DNA of 11,073 bases from Coriobacteriia bacterium (lineage in GTDB: Bacteria > Actinomycetota > Coriobacteriia > Anaerosomatales > JAENZW01): the NCBI GenBank assembly GCA_029858605.1, contig JAOUET010000046.1, forward strand, positions 1-11,073, given 5' to 3'. This document shows positions 1-7,700 of the stretch, one piece after another (position 1 is the first letter of the stretch; each line of letters begins with the position of its first letter). Below the pieces are notes generated by a model. It ran no database searches and had not been told where the DNA came from. It saw only the letters and a program-made list of their open reading frames with translations. Both the position numbers and the translations under genes were made by a program.

Positions 1-927
1 CAACGTCACCCCGTTCACTGTGGCCGGATGCTCGTTGGCATCCCCTCCATGCGTGATCATCGTGCCGACACCTTCGTCCGTGTACACCTCGAGCAGCAGG
101 GCGTGTGGGACCGTCCCGTTGAGCACGTGTGCGCGCCGCACCCCACCGTGCAGCGCGCGCGTACAAGCCGCCACTTTCGGGATCATGCCTTCTGCGAGAG
201 CGTCGCTGGAAATCATCTCTTCGGCTTCCTCGAGGGCCAGCGCGCTGATCAGCGACTCCTTGTCCTCGAAATCGGCATAGAGCCCGTCGACGTCGGTCAG
301 GAAGATGACCTTGTCCGCAGCAAGTGCCGCTGCAAGCTCGCCCGCGACCAGATCAGCGTTGATGTTGTAGGACCCGCCATCATCACCTGCAGCAACTGTC
401 GCGATGATCGGGATGAAGCCGTCGTCGATGAGATTGAGCACGACCGTAGTGTCGATGCCGACAATCTCGCCGACGCGCCCGAGCTGCGGGTCTTTCTGCC
501 GCGCGCGAATGAGATTCGCGTCGTCGCCGGCGATACCCACCGCAAGCCGTCCGTGCGCGTTGACCGCCGAGACGAGCTCCTTGTTCACCTTTCCGACGAG
601 CACCATCTTGACGAGCTCCATGGCCTCTGGGGAAGTCACCCGCAGTCCGTCATGGAACTCGACCGGCATGTTGAGACGCTCCATGTAGCTCGTGATCTCC
701 GGCCCGCCCCCGTGAACGATAACGGGATTGATGCCGACGAGCTTCATGAGCACGATGTCGCTCGCTACGTGCTCCCGCAACGCGGGATCGGTCATGGCGG
801 CACCCCCGTACTTGATGACCACGGTACGACCCCACGTACGCTTGATCCAAGGCAGGGCCTCGGTGAGCGTCGTCGCTTTGGCGAGAAGGTCTTTCACGGG
901 TAGTCCCTTCGTTTCTTCGGCGTGCAT
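1..927 (-). CDS. argB: N-acetylglutamate kinase (C-terminal stop beyond the left edge)
   Basis: Phosphorylates N-acetyl-L-glutamate with ATP, the second step of arginine synthesis, in the cytoplasm. Reading the minus strand from the ATG at 927 gives 309 open codons with no stop before the window edge. Amino-acid kinase motifs are clear: VVIKYGGAAM near residues 36-45 (Lys39 for phosphate binding), VHGGGPEIT near 71-79, and the C-terminal ALHGGVRRAHVLNG and EVYTDEGVGTMI. NAGK usually ends close to that last motif, so only a few residues should be missing. About 30 residues precede the kinase core and include LTEALPWIKR, which matches the N-terminal helix of hexameric, arginine-inhibited NAGKs. 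I infer that this enzyme is the feedback-controlled step. A G-rich Shine-Dalgarno (GGGGG) lies about 4 nt before the ATG. It is the third gene of argC-argJ-argB, 38 bp after argJ. Confidence 0.97.
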   Translation of the reverse strand, partial: MHAEETKGLPVKDLLAKATTLTEALPWIKRTWGRTVVIKYGGAAMTDPALREHVASDIVLMKLVGINPVIVHGGGPEITSYMERLNMPVEFHDGLRVTSPEAMELVKMVLVGKVNKELVSAVNAHGRLAVGIAGDDANLIRARQKDPQLGRVGEIVGIDTTVVLNLIDDGFIPIIATVAAGDDGGSYNINADLVAGELAAALAADKVIFLTDVDGLYADFEDKESLISALALEEAEEMISSDALAEGMIPKVAACTRALHGGVRRAHVLNGTVPHALLLEVYTDEGVGTMITHGGDANEHPATVNGVTL

Positions 928-965
928 GTTCCCCCACAATCGAGTCGGGCGCGGCGCCGGCGCCG

Positions 966-2177
966 CTAGGTTCGGTAGTCCCCGTTGATGCGCACGTAGT
1001 CGTACGACAGATCGCACGTCCACACCGTGGCCTCGCACTCACCGACGTGCAAATCCACCACGACGTCGACTTCAGGCTCGGACAGTGCTGCCGAAGCCGC
1101 CTCCTCGTCGAAGCTGATCGCCATCCCGTCGAGGCAGGTAGTCAGACCCGCAAAGGTTATCTCCAGCCTGTCCGGGTCGATCACAGCCGAGGAGTTTCCG
1201 ATGGCCATCGCTACTCTGCCCCAGTTCGCATCGCCGCCGAAGATGGCCGTCTTGAACAGCGATGAGTTCGCTATCGCCATCGCCGAGGAGAACGCATCGT
1301 TCTCGGATGCCGCCCCGCACACGGTGACTGTGATGAACTTGGTGGCGCCTTCCCCGTCCCGGACCAGCATCCGCGCAAGCTCGGCACTGACGTGCTCGAT
1401 CGCCTCCGAGACTTCGGCGAACGCCGCCGTTTCGGGCTTGATGGGTGGTCCCGCGGCGGCCCCGCTCGCGATCAAGACGGCGCAGTCGTTCGTGGAGGTG
1501 TCACCGTCCACGGAAATCCGGTTGAACGTCTTTTCGGTGGCGCTGAGAAGCGCTTCGGCACAAGCCTCGGGTGTCAGCGGGGCATCTGTCGTGAGGAACG
1601 CGAGCATGGTGGCCATGTTCGGCATGATCATTCCGCTGCCTTTGGCTATGCCGGCGACCGCATACCTGGAGCCCTGGACCTCGAAGGAGACGGCGACCTG
1701 CTTCAGGAACGTGTCCGTCGTCATGATGGCCTCCGCCGCGGCGTCGCCATCGGCGTTGTCTAGAGCTTCGACCGCATCGGCGATCCCCGTCATGAGCGCC
1801 TGCATTGGGAGCCGCTCGCCGATCACACCGGTCGAAGCGACGAAGACGTCCTCCGGCTCGCAGCCCAAGGCGTCCGCTGTGGCAGCCGCCATTGCCTCGG
1901 CATCGGCGATGCCCTGTTGACCGGTGCAAGCGTTGGCGTTTCCGGAGTTCGCGACGATGGCACGGAGCCGACCGTCGGCCACATGTCTCCGCGATACCTG
2001 GACCGGTGGGGCCGCAAGTGCGTTCTTGGTGAAGACGGCGGCAGCCGGCACGGCTTGTTCGGCTGCGATGACGCAGACATCGCGCTTCCCCGACTTCTTC
2101 ACGCCCGCGCTGACGCCGGAGGCCAAGAACCCCTTTGGAGCGACTATCCCGCCTTCGATGTAGTTGTACTGAGGCAT
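966..2177 (-). CDS. argJ: Bifunctional glutamate N-acetyltransferase / ornithine acetyltransferase
   Basis: Transfers acetyl from N-acetylornithine to glutamate (cyclic arginine pathway); bifunctional members also use acetyl-CoA. The 403-residue product starts MPQYNYIEGGIVAPKGF and has the usual family length. ArgJ is made as a precursor that cleaves itself before a catalytic threonine. The site is visible as GSGMIMPNMATML, with the nucleophile at Thr190, giving an alpha chain of about 189 and a beta chain of about 214 residues. The STGVIG motif at 115-120 supplies the expected oxyanion-hole Thr-Gly. The C-terminus ends in RINGDYRT, as is typical. The ATG at 2177 lies 9 bp after the argC stop, with GGGGACGGG as ribosome binding site, so the two are probably translationally coupled. 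Whether it is mono- or bifunctional cannot be read from sequence; no separate argA or argE lies in the window. Confidence 0.97.
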   Translation of the reverse strand: MPQYNYIEGGIVAPKGFLASGVSAGVKKSGKRDVCVIAAEQAVPAAAVFTKNALAAPPVQVSRRHVADGRLRAIVANSGNANACTGQQGIADAEAMAAATADALGCEPEDVFVASTGVIGERLPMQALMTGIADAVEALDNADGDAAAEAIMTTDTFLKQVAVSFEVQGSRYAVAGIAKGSGMIMPNMATMLAFLTTDAPLTPEACAEALLSATEKTFNRISVDGDTSTNDCAVLIASGAAAGPPIKPETAAFAEVSEAIEHVSAELARMLVRDGEGATKFITVTVCGAASENDAFSSAMAIANSSLFKTAIFGGDANWGRVAMAIGNSSAVIDPDRLEITFAGLTTCLDGMAISFDEEAASAALSEPEVDVVVDLHVGECEATVWTCDLSYDYVRINGDYRT

Positions 2178-2186
2178 CCCGTCCCC

Positions 2187-3227
2187 CTAGACGACAGGCA
2201 TGGGCGTCGAGAGCCCTGCCGTCTCCTCGTGGCCGAGAACGATGTTCGCGCACTGGATCGCCTGGCCGGACGTACCCTTGACGAGATTGTCGATCGCACA
2301 TGCGGCGATCAGCGTTCCCGTGTGCGCGTCGACCGCCAAGCCGATGTGCGCCCGATTGGAGCCCTTCACTTCTGCCGTGGAGGGCATCGTTCCAGCATCA
2401 TGCACTGTGACGAAAGGCTCGTCGGCGTACCTCTCGCGGTAGAGCGCAACGAGCTCCTCAGCCGAGAAGCCCCTGTCGAGTTCGAGATAGACGGTGGACA
2501 GTAGTCCGCGCGTCATCGGAACCAAGTGCGGGCTGAAGGTCACCCGCATCTCGCGCCCGGCTGCGCGAGAGAGCATCTGCTCTATCTCCGGAGTGTGCCT
2601 GTGCGTGGCGACCTTGTAGGGCTGGACCGACTCGTTCACGGTCGGAAAATGCGTGCCAGGGGTGGGGGTCCTGCCGGCTCCCGAGACACCGGACTTCGCA
2701 TCGACGACGACGTGGCGACCCGCGGTCGCACCCGATTCGAGCGCCGGCAGCGCCGCCAAGATCGACGCCGTCGGGTAGCACCCGGGACAGGCGACGAGCC
2801 TCGCACCGGTCAGCGATGCCCGGTTCATCTCCGGCAGACCGTAGACGGCCTCAGGGAGCAGGTGTTTCGCCGAATGCGAGACCTCGTACCAGCTTTCGTA
2901 CGTCTCGGCATCTGAGAGGCGGAAGTCGGCGGATGCGTCTATGACGAGGATTCCTGCTTCCAGCAGGTCCGGGGCTATCGACATCGCGGCAGTATGCGGT
3001 ACGGCCAGGAAGACGACGGTGACGCGCTCCGCGACGGACGACACGTCAGGATCCTCGTAGGCGAGATCGGTGTAGGCAGCCAGCGCCGGATAGACCTCTC
3101 CGACAGCGCGACCCGCTTGGGAAGCCGACGTGACGACGGAAAGCTCGAGGTGCGGGTGCGCCAACACGAGCCTCGTGAGCTCGACGCCCGCATAGCCCGG
3201 AGCCCCTATGATCGCGACGGAATCCAT
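2187..3227 (-). CDS. argC: N-acetyl-gamma-glutamyl-phosphate reductase
   Basis: NADPH-dependent reduction of N-acetylglutamyl-5-phosphate to the semialdehyde, the third step of arginine synthesis. The start is taken at the ATG at 3227 (MDSVAIIGAPGYAG), giving 346 residues, the normal length. The open frame extends to 3293, but that part covers the promoter -35/-10 elements and has no family similarity. The Rossmann motif GAPGYAG is at residues 8-14. The catalytic cysteine is Cys150 in LVACPGCYPTA, and the histidine motif HRHTPEIEQ is at 209-217. The conserved KSGVSGAGR is at 178-186. It is the first gene of the argCJB operon behind its own promoter. A purine-rich AGGATGGGGGCAGG precedes the ATG. 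Confidence 0.97.
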   Translation of the reverse strand: MDSVAIIGAPGYAGVELTRLVLAHPHLELSVVTSASQAGRAVGEVYPALAAYTDLAYEDPDVSSVAERVTVVFLAVPHTAAMSIAPDLLEAGILVIDASADFRLSDAETYESWYEVSHSAKHLLPEAVYGLPEMNRASLTGARLVACPGCYPTASILAALPALESGATAGRHVVVDAKSGVSGAGRTPTPGTHFPTVNESVQPYKVATHRHTPEIEQMLSRAAGREMRVTFSPHLVPMTRGLLSTVYLELDRGFSAEELVALYRERYADEPFVTVHDAGTMPSTAEVKGSNRAHIGLAVDAHTGTLIAACAIDNLVKGTSGQAIQCANIVLGHEETAGLSTPMPVV

Positions 3228-3260
3228 TGGCCTGCCCCCATCCTGGTTCAGAATGAGGGC

Positions 3261-3289
3261 ATTGTACGCTGAAATAGGATATCGGTCAA
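3261..3289 (-). promoter_or_regulatory. Sigma-70-type promoter of the arg operon
   Basis: On the minus strand TTGACC (3284-3289) and TACAAT (3261-3266) are separated by exactly 17 bp, a near-consensus housekeeping promoter in otherwise GC-rich DNA. Transcription would start around 3254, giving a leader of about 25 nt before argC. This supports independent expression of argCJB although pheT lies directly upstream on the same strand. Confidence 0.8.
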
Positions 3290-3335
3290 ACAATATTCGC
3301 TATTTGTGTATTTTGGTGCAACCTTAATGCATCAC
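3290..3335 (-). promoter_or_regulatory. AT-rich upstream region, possible ArgR operator
   Basis: An AT-rich stretch lies immediately upstream of the arg promoter. It holds imperfect dyads, including TGCAACCTTAATGCAT (3317-3332) and AATATTCGCTATTTG (3291-3305). Position and base composition fit an arginine repressor site (ARG boxes are AT-rich, about 18 bp and imperfectly palindromic), but the match to the known consensus is only partial. No argR gene is in the window. The remainder of the 129-bp pheT-argC gap shows no clear terminator for pheT. Confidence 0.3.
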
Positions 3336-3356
3336 AGGCGGGACATCATCCGTCAG

Positions 3357-5825
3357 CTATGCGCGCAACTCGGCGCCGACAGCGCTCGCCACCTTTCGAA
3401 GCAGCTTCTCATGTTGCGGCCGAACCTCTTCGTCCGTCAGCGTCCTGTCGGAAGCCCTGTACGTGAGCGCGTATGCGAGACTCTTCTTGCCCTCGGGCAC
3501 GCCCGCTCCCATGTACACGTCGAACAGTCGCACGCCTTCTAGCACCTTGCCGCCGGCCGAAGTGATGGCTTGCTCCACCCTCTCTGCGCTGACCGACTCT
3601 TCGACGACTAGCGCGATGTCGAGCTCGACTGCCGGAAAGCGCGGAATCTCGCTGTACTGCCGCAACGGCACCGCCGCCGCGGTAAGTACGTCCATCGCCA
3701 GTTCGAACATGACCACGGGACCATGCGCATCGAAAGCGTCGAGCACCCGCGGATGCACCTCTCCGACCCACCCGGCTACCTGGCCGTTCACGATCAACTC
3801 AGCACTCCTGCCCGGTTGCAGCCACGGGTATTCTTCGACCCTGACCTTGAACCGCTCAACTCCGAGATCGGAGACAAGTGCCTCGACAAGACCTTTGCCA
3901 TCGAAGAAGTTGAGTTCCGGCGAGCGCAGCTCGGCCTGCGTTCGGTCTCGCTCGTCGGACGCCTGGGAAGGCTTCGGGTCGTGCCATTCGGGCGAGTGCC
4001 AGCGACCCGCGAGCACGCCTGCGACCCTGGCACCTTCGTGCGGCTGCTTGCTTCCCGCCTCGGTCCAGAAGACGGTGCCGGCCTCGTAGAGGTGAACGTT
4101 GTCGACATCGCGTCGCTGGTTGTAAGAAACGGAGCGAAGGAGCCCGGGGGCGAGGGTGCGACGCATGACCGCCTGCTCTTCGGACATCGGGTTCAGCAAC
4201 TTGACCGGGACTTCGCCAGCTGGAAGGTCCCATCCCAGACGGTCCATGTCGCCAGGATCGCCGAACGAGTACGTCATGGTCTCATTGAGGCCGGCGGCTC
4301 GCAGCGTTCGCTCGATCCGCTCGCGCCAGCGCTGCTCGTAGGTGAGCCTACCGATGCGTTCCCTTCCGCCGGGTAACGTTGACGCCACACGCTCCATGCC
4401 CCACACGCGCACGACCTCTTCAATCAGGTCGACCTCGCGTTCGATATCGGGGCGGAAGGTGGGAACCGTCAAGTCGAACGTCTCGGGACCACCCGCAACA
4501 CCGAGACCCAGGCTGGTGAGGATGCCTTCGACCTCTTCGGCCGAAATGTCCGTGCCGAGCACATCGTTCAGCCGCGAGATGCGCAGCGACACACCTCTGG
4601 CCTCGGCCTTTCGCGGGTACTCGTCGACGATGCCGGGCGCCACGTCACCATCGCAAAGCTCGGCAAGCAGCGCCGCCGCCCGATCGGCCGCGTTGGCGCA
4701 GCCGTTCGGGTCGACCCCTCGCTCGAAACGCATCGACGCCTCCGATATCAAGCCGAGCGACCGGCTGGTTCGGCTGGTGCACGCGGTGTCGAAAGATGCC
4801 GACTCGAGCAGGATGTCGACGGTTTCCTCGCAGACTTCGGTGCTTTCGCCTCCCATGACGCCGGCCAGCGCAATGGGACCGGTGGGATCGCAAATCAGGA
4901 GCACGTCGGTGCTCAGCGCGCGGTCCTGTCCATCCAGTGTCGTGAGGCGCTCCCCCTCTTTGGCGCGCCTGACGATCACGTGCGCGTTTCCTTCTTCGTC
5001 GATACCGAGCTTGCTCGCGTCGAACGCATGCAAGGGCTGGCCCAACTCGAACATGACGTAGTTCGTGATATCCACGACGTTGTTGACCGGACGCTGGCCT
5101 GCAGCGAGAATCCGTTCGATCATCCAGTCAGGCGACGGCCCTATCGACACCCCGCGTATGAGGCGCGCCGTGTACCGCGCACACAGGCCCGGGTCCTCGA
5201 TCGTCACGCGCACGGATTCGGCGATCGGCTGCCCTTGCTCCTTCGGAGTCGCCGAGGGTATCGTCGCCTTTCGGCCGGTGATCGCGCCGACTTCACGCGC
5301 AATGCCCGCCATCGACAGGCAATCCGGCCTGTTCGGCGTGACCTCAAGCTCCAGCACAGTGTCGGCCGTGCCGTGATACTCCGCGAAGGGGGCGCCGACA
5401 GGGGCGTCCTCGGGCAAGACCATGATGCCGGACTCGTCAGCGCCGACACCGAGTTCGGCCGCCGAACAGTTCATTCCTTCGCTCGTGATGCCGCGCAGCT
5501 TGGCCTTCTTGATCTTCATCCCGTTCGGCAGCTCAGTGCCGATAGTTGCGACCGGGACTTTGTCGCCGGCCTCGAAGTTCTGCGCACCGCAGACGATGTT
5601 GAGCGGTTCCTCGCCGCCTGTGTCCACGGTTGTGACCCACAGCTTCTCGGCCTCCGGGTGACGTTCCTTCGTGAGGATCCGGCCCACGACCACGCCTTCG
5701 AGAGACGCTCCCAGGGTTTCGACGGCCTCGATGACCGTGCCGGTCATGTCGAGTCTTTCGGCCAGCTCCTCAGGGGCCAGATCCACGTCGACCAGCTGCT
5801 TGAGCCACTTGAGCGATACCCGCAT
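3357..5825 (-). CDS. pheT: Phenylalanyl-tRNA synthetase, beta subunit
   Basis: Beta chain of the alpha2-beta2 PheRS; it binds tRNA-Phe and edits mischarged Tyr-tRNA-Phe. At 822 residues it is full length for the bacterial type. Recognisable in order: N-terminal MRVSLKWLKQ; the EMAP/OB-fold tRNA-binding domain at about 43-150 (VVVGRI, KLRGITSEGMNCS); VTPNRPDCLS at 162-171; the B3/B4 editing domain at about 210-385 (including GQPLHAFDA and SRTSRSLGLISEASMRFERG); the B5 domain at about 406-475; the catalytic-like B6/B7 core at about 490-690 (LLNPMSEEQAVMRRTLAPGL); and the FDX-ACB anticodon-binding domain at about 727-820. The gene follows pheS after 69 bp containing a hairpin, so it is probably co-transcribed under the T-box. 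The start at 5825 is preceded by a purine-rich AAAGGACGTAGGA. Confidence 0.98.
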   Translation of the reverse strand: MRVSLKWLKQLVDVDLAPEELAERLDMTGTVIEAVETLGASLEGVVVGRILTKERHPEAEKLWVTTVDTGGEEPLNIVCGAQNFEAGDKVPVATIGTELPNGMKIKKAKLRGITSEGMNCSAAELGVGADESGIMVLPEDAPVGAPFAEYHGTADTVLELEVTPNRPDCLSMAGIAREVGAITGRKATIPSATPKEQGQPIAESVRVTIEDPGLCARYTARLIRGVSIGPSPDWMIERILAAGQRPVNNVVDITNYVMFELGQPLHAFDASKLGIDEEGNAHVIVRRAKEGERLTTLDGQDRALSTDVLLICDPTGPIALAGVMGGESTEVCEETVDILLESASFDTACTSRTSRSLGLISEASMRFERGVDPNGCANAADRAAALLAELCDGDVAPGIVDEYPRKAEARGVSLRISRLNDVLGTDISAEEVEGILTSLGLGVAGGPETFDLTVPTFRPDIEREVDLIEEVVRVWGMERVASTLPGGRERIGRLTYEQRWRERIERTLRAAGLNETMTYSFGDPGDMDRLGWDLPAGEVPVKLLNPMSEEQAVMRRTLAPGLLRSVSYNQRRDVDNVHLYEAGTVFWTEAGSKQPHEGARVAGVLAGRWHSPEWHDPKPSQASDERDRTQAELRSPELNFFDGKGLVEALVSDLGVERFKVRVEEYPWLQPGRSAELIVNGQVAGWVGEVHPRVLDAFDAHGPVVMFELAMDVLTAAAVPLRQYSEIPRFPAVELDIALVVEESVSAERVEQAITSAGGKVLEGVRLFDVYMGAGVPEGKKSLAYALTYRASDRTLTDEEVRPQHEKLLRKVASAVGAELRA

Positions 5826-5848
5826 CGCGTCCTACGTCCTTTCGCTGC

Positions 5849-5871
5849 TCGCGGGCGCCTCTCGCCCGCGA
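5849..5871 (-). other. Intercistronic hairpin between pheS and pheT
   Basis: A perfect 9-bp GC-rich stem (TCGCGGGCG / CGCCCGCGA) with a 5-nt loop lies in the 69-bp pheS-pheT gap, about 23 nt before the pheT ATG. No U-run follows, so it is unlikely to be an intrinsic terminator. It may stabilise or mark processing of the transcript, or tune pheT translation. Confidence 0.6.
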
Positions 5872-5894
5872 ATCGTCTTGCCGATGGCCCTACT

Positions 5895-6956
5895 TCAGAA
5901 CTGCCGCAAGAACCGCATGTCGCCTTCGACCAGCATGCGAAGGTCGGGGATGTTGTACTTCAAGGCGGCGATCCTCTCGACCCCCATGCCGAACGCGAAG
6001 CCGACGTAGCGTTCCGAGTCGACTGCGACGTACTCGAATACGTTCGGGTCGACCATCCCGCAACCGAGGATCTCCAGCCAGCCGGTACCCTTGCAGAACC
6101 GACATCCCGCTCCGTCGCAGATTCCGCACGAGACATCCACCTCGGCGGACGGCTCCGTGAATGGGAAGAAATGCGGGCGGAACCGCGTGCGGCGATCGCG
6201 CCCGAACATCTCCTTGCAGAAGTAGTCGAGAGTCCCTTTCAGATCGCCGAAGGTGATGCCTTCGTCGACCACTAGACCTTCCACCTGATGGAACTGCGGC
6301 AGGTGACTGGGATCGGCGATGTCCCGACGGTAGACTCGGCCCGGGGCTATGACGTAGAGCGGCGGCTTCCCTTGCTCCATCACGCGTATCTGGACCGGGC
6401 TCGTGTGCGTGCGCAACAAGACGTCCGACTCACCCGTGGAGTCCACCGTCTCCATCGAGAGGTCCTGGACGTAGAACGTGTCCGACGCCGCACGCGCAGG
6501 GTGTGCCGGCGGGTGGTTGAGGGCGGTGAAGTTGTAGTAGTCGAGCTCGGCCTCGGGCCCTTCCGCGACCTCATATCCAAGGCCGAGGAATATCTCCACT
6601 ATCTCGCGCGTGATCATGTTGATGAGATGCTCGCGACCCGGAAGACGTACCCGTCCGGGCAGTGTCACGTCCACGGCGCCGGCGGCGACGCGAGCTTCCA
6701 GATGCGCCTCTTCGAGGTGGGCACGCCGTTCGGCCAACGCCTTCTCCAGCGACTCGCGGACGTCGTTCGAGGCCTTTCCTACTGCGGGACGCTCCTGAGG
6801 CGAAAGCTGTCCGAGGCCGCGCAGCACGCCCGTAAGTAGACCCTTCTTGCCGAGGTACGCCACGCGTACTGCATCGAGACTCGCGAGGTCCTCAGCCGAG
6901 GCGATGGCCGCAAGTCCCTCATCCCGCATCTCTTCCAGTTCTTCGGCGACACCCAT
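5895..6956 (-). CDS. pheS: Phenylalanyl-tRNA synthetase, alpha subunit
   Basis: Catalytic chain of PheRS, activating phenylalanine and charging tRNA-Phe. The chosen start is the ATG at 6956 (MGVAEELEEMRDEG), which has GGAG/AGG 9 nt upstream and gives 353 residues, the usual size. A second in-frame ATG at 6986 abuts the leader terminator, and anything further upstream lies inside the T-box. The N-terminal coiled coil for tRNA binding covers about residues 1-95. Class II motif 2 is seen in RVYRRDIADPSHLPQFHQ (207-224), and motif 3 in GFAFGMGVERIAAL (319-332). FFPFTEPSAEVDVSC (263-277) is characteristic of the family. Four cysteines (277, 280, 285, 288; CxxC-x4-CxxC) form a possible metal-binding insertion before GWLEILGCGMV, as seen in many Gram-positive PheS but not in E. 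coli. Confidence 0.97.
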   Translation of the reverse strand: MGVAEELEEMRDEGLAAIASAEDLASLDAVRVAYLGKKGLLTGVLRGLGQLSPQERPAVGKASNDVRESLEKALAERRAHLEEAHLEARVAAGAVDVTLPGRVRLPGREHLINMITREIVEIFLGLGYEVAEGPEAELDYYNFTALNHPPAHPARAASDTFYVQDLSMETVDSTGESDVLLRTHTSPVQIRVMEQGKPPLYVIAPGRVYRRDIADPSHLPQFHQVEGLVVDEGITFGDLKGTLDYFCKEMFGRDRRTRFRPHFFPFTEPSAEVDVSCGICDGAGCRFCKGTGWLEILGCGMVDPNVFEYVAVDSERYVGFAFGMGVERIAALKYNIPDLRMLVEGDMRFLRQF

Positions 6957-6986
6957 GCCTGACTGCCTCTCCTCGTTCGGTTCCAT

Positions 6987-7043
6987 CACAAAGAACGGAG
7001 CCGACTCCGCCCCTGGTCTATCCCAAGGACGGGAGTCGGCTCC
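6987..7043 (-). terminator. T-box intrinsic terminator
   Basis: A perfect 12-bp stem GGAGCCGACTCC (7032-7043) with GGAGTCGGCTCC (6997-7008) encloses a 23-nt loop and is followed by a modest U-rich run GTTCTTTGTG. The 5' arm overlaps the antiterminator, so the two structures exclude each other. Confidence 0.85.
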
Positions 7044-7088
7044 CGCGGTACCACCTCGGTTGACCCGCTCTCGCGCGGGCCCACTTCG

Positions 7089-7112
7089 TTGCGCCGTCGA
7101 TTGCACCGTCGA
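7089..7112 (-). repeat. Tandem 12-bp repeat in the T-box linker
   Basis: Two adjacent units, TTGCGCCGTCGA (7089-7100) and TTGCACCGTCGA (7101-7112) on the plus strand, differ at one position. They sit between the stem II and stem III portions of the T-box leader, a stretch that tolerates length variation. Confidence 0.6.
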
Positions 7113-7293
7113 CGCATGCGCGGCCTCTCATCCACGCGGTCCCTCTAACGGGGGATCCGGCTTCCCTACTCGTCGCACGCAGTGCCCTTTCAGGTCGCGG
7201 CTGCTGGAGTGAACCGATCGCGCTATCTCCGGGGGTCCTTGCAATCTACGGGAACCCTCCCTGTGCGGATACGTCTGCGCGACCGCCTCTCCG

Positions 7294-7698
7294 TCAGTGC
7301 CCTGTATCCGATTGGTTTTGTAGTTTAGCATCTCGCTCCCCCGACTCGAGACGCAAGATACCACCGAGCGGGACAACGCGCACGACGCGACCCACGACCT
7401 CGGACCTAGCCACTCGCTCCCGGTCCGGCACGACGTTGCCATCACCTCGGGTCGTCAGCGAGCCGTCGGTGTGCACCGCCGAGACCCGGTGCAGCACGGC
7501 CCGACGCGCACCGGGCTCTCGATACAGGATCACGTCACCTTCGCACACGTCTCCGAATCGCGCGACCACACAAACGTCACCCCTCCTGATGCTCGGCACC
7601 ATCGAATCACCGGCAACGACGGCAAGTTTGACGAACCTCGATGCCGAGAGCGCTGCAACAAGCACGACCACCCCGCAGAGAGTCCGGGCGCGAGACAC
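7294..7698 (-). CDS. SipW-type (ER-type) signal peptidase I
   Basis: Membrane-bound peptidase that removes signal peptides from exported proteins. The 134-residue product has an N-terminal hydrophobic segment at about 7-29. The catalytic Ser32 is in GDSMVPSIRRGD. VLHRVSAV follows with His70 in place of the lysine of ordinary bacterial type I enzymes, then TRGDGN with Asp85. This Ser-His-Asp pattern is that of SipW/ER-type peptidases, which in Bacillus process TasA-like proteins. The start is GTG at 7698, two bases after the stop of the TasA-like gene, so the pair is very likely coupled and the upstream gene encodes the substrate. It is shorter than B. subtilis SipW (about 190 residues) and shows no C-terminal membrane helix. 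Its stop lies just 9 bp before stem I of the pheST T-box, so its 3' end probably contains that operon's promoter. Confidence 0.88.
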   Translation of the reverse strand: MSRARTLCGVVVLVAALSASRFVKLAVVAGDSMVPSIRRGDVCVVARFGDVCEGDVILYREPGARRAVLHRVSAVHTDGSLTTRGDGNVVPDRERVARSEVVGRVVRVVPLGGILRLESGERDAKLQNQSDTGH

Positions 7699-7700
7699 TG

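Larger units (their letters stand above)
6987..7284 (-). promoter_or_regulatory. T-box riboswitch leader of pheST (tRNA-Phe responsive)
   Basis: A complete transcriptional T-box can be traced on the minus strand. Stem I closes by 7 bp, GGTCGCG (7278-7284) with CGCGACC (7193-7199). On its 3' side a candidate specifier UUC (7211-7213), followed by A, decodes Phe. Stem II-type conserved blocks (CGAGTAGG near 7165-7172, then a TTAGAGGGACC...GTGGATGAGAGG block near 7125-7147) follow. A stem III hairpin CCCGC/GCGGG lies at 7064-7079. The antiterminator spans 7023-7059: CCGAGG, bulge TGGTACC (7047-7053), GCGGGAG, loop, CTCCCGT, CCTTGG. The UGGU bulge fits a tRNA ending ACCA. The competing terminator shares 7032-7043. 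Uncharged tRNA-Phe should permit read-through into pheST. No convincing promoter is visible; it probably lies within the 3' end of the signal peptidase gene. Confidence 0.92.

Noticed and set aside
28..903. Long plus-strand open frame opposite argB
   Set aside because: It is antisense to a fully conserved ArgB frame and its translation shows no recognisable motif; a shadow of GC-rich codon bias.
4980..6275. 431-codon plus-strand open frame opposite pheT and pheS
   Set aside because: It crosses two conserved genes and their spacer, with an Arg/His/Asp-rich composition typical of antisense frames in GC-rich DNA.
6957..7106. N-terminal extension of PheS to an upstream ATG
   Set aside because: The extension lies inside the T-box antiterminator/terminator, and the ATG at 6956 has the good ribosome binding site and fits the family N-terminus.
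7285..7360. Promoter for the T-box transcript (TTGCGT ... TAAACT)
   Set aside because: The two boxes are 23 bp apart, outside the usual spacing, and no better pair was found by eye.
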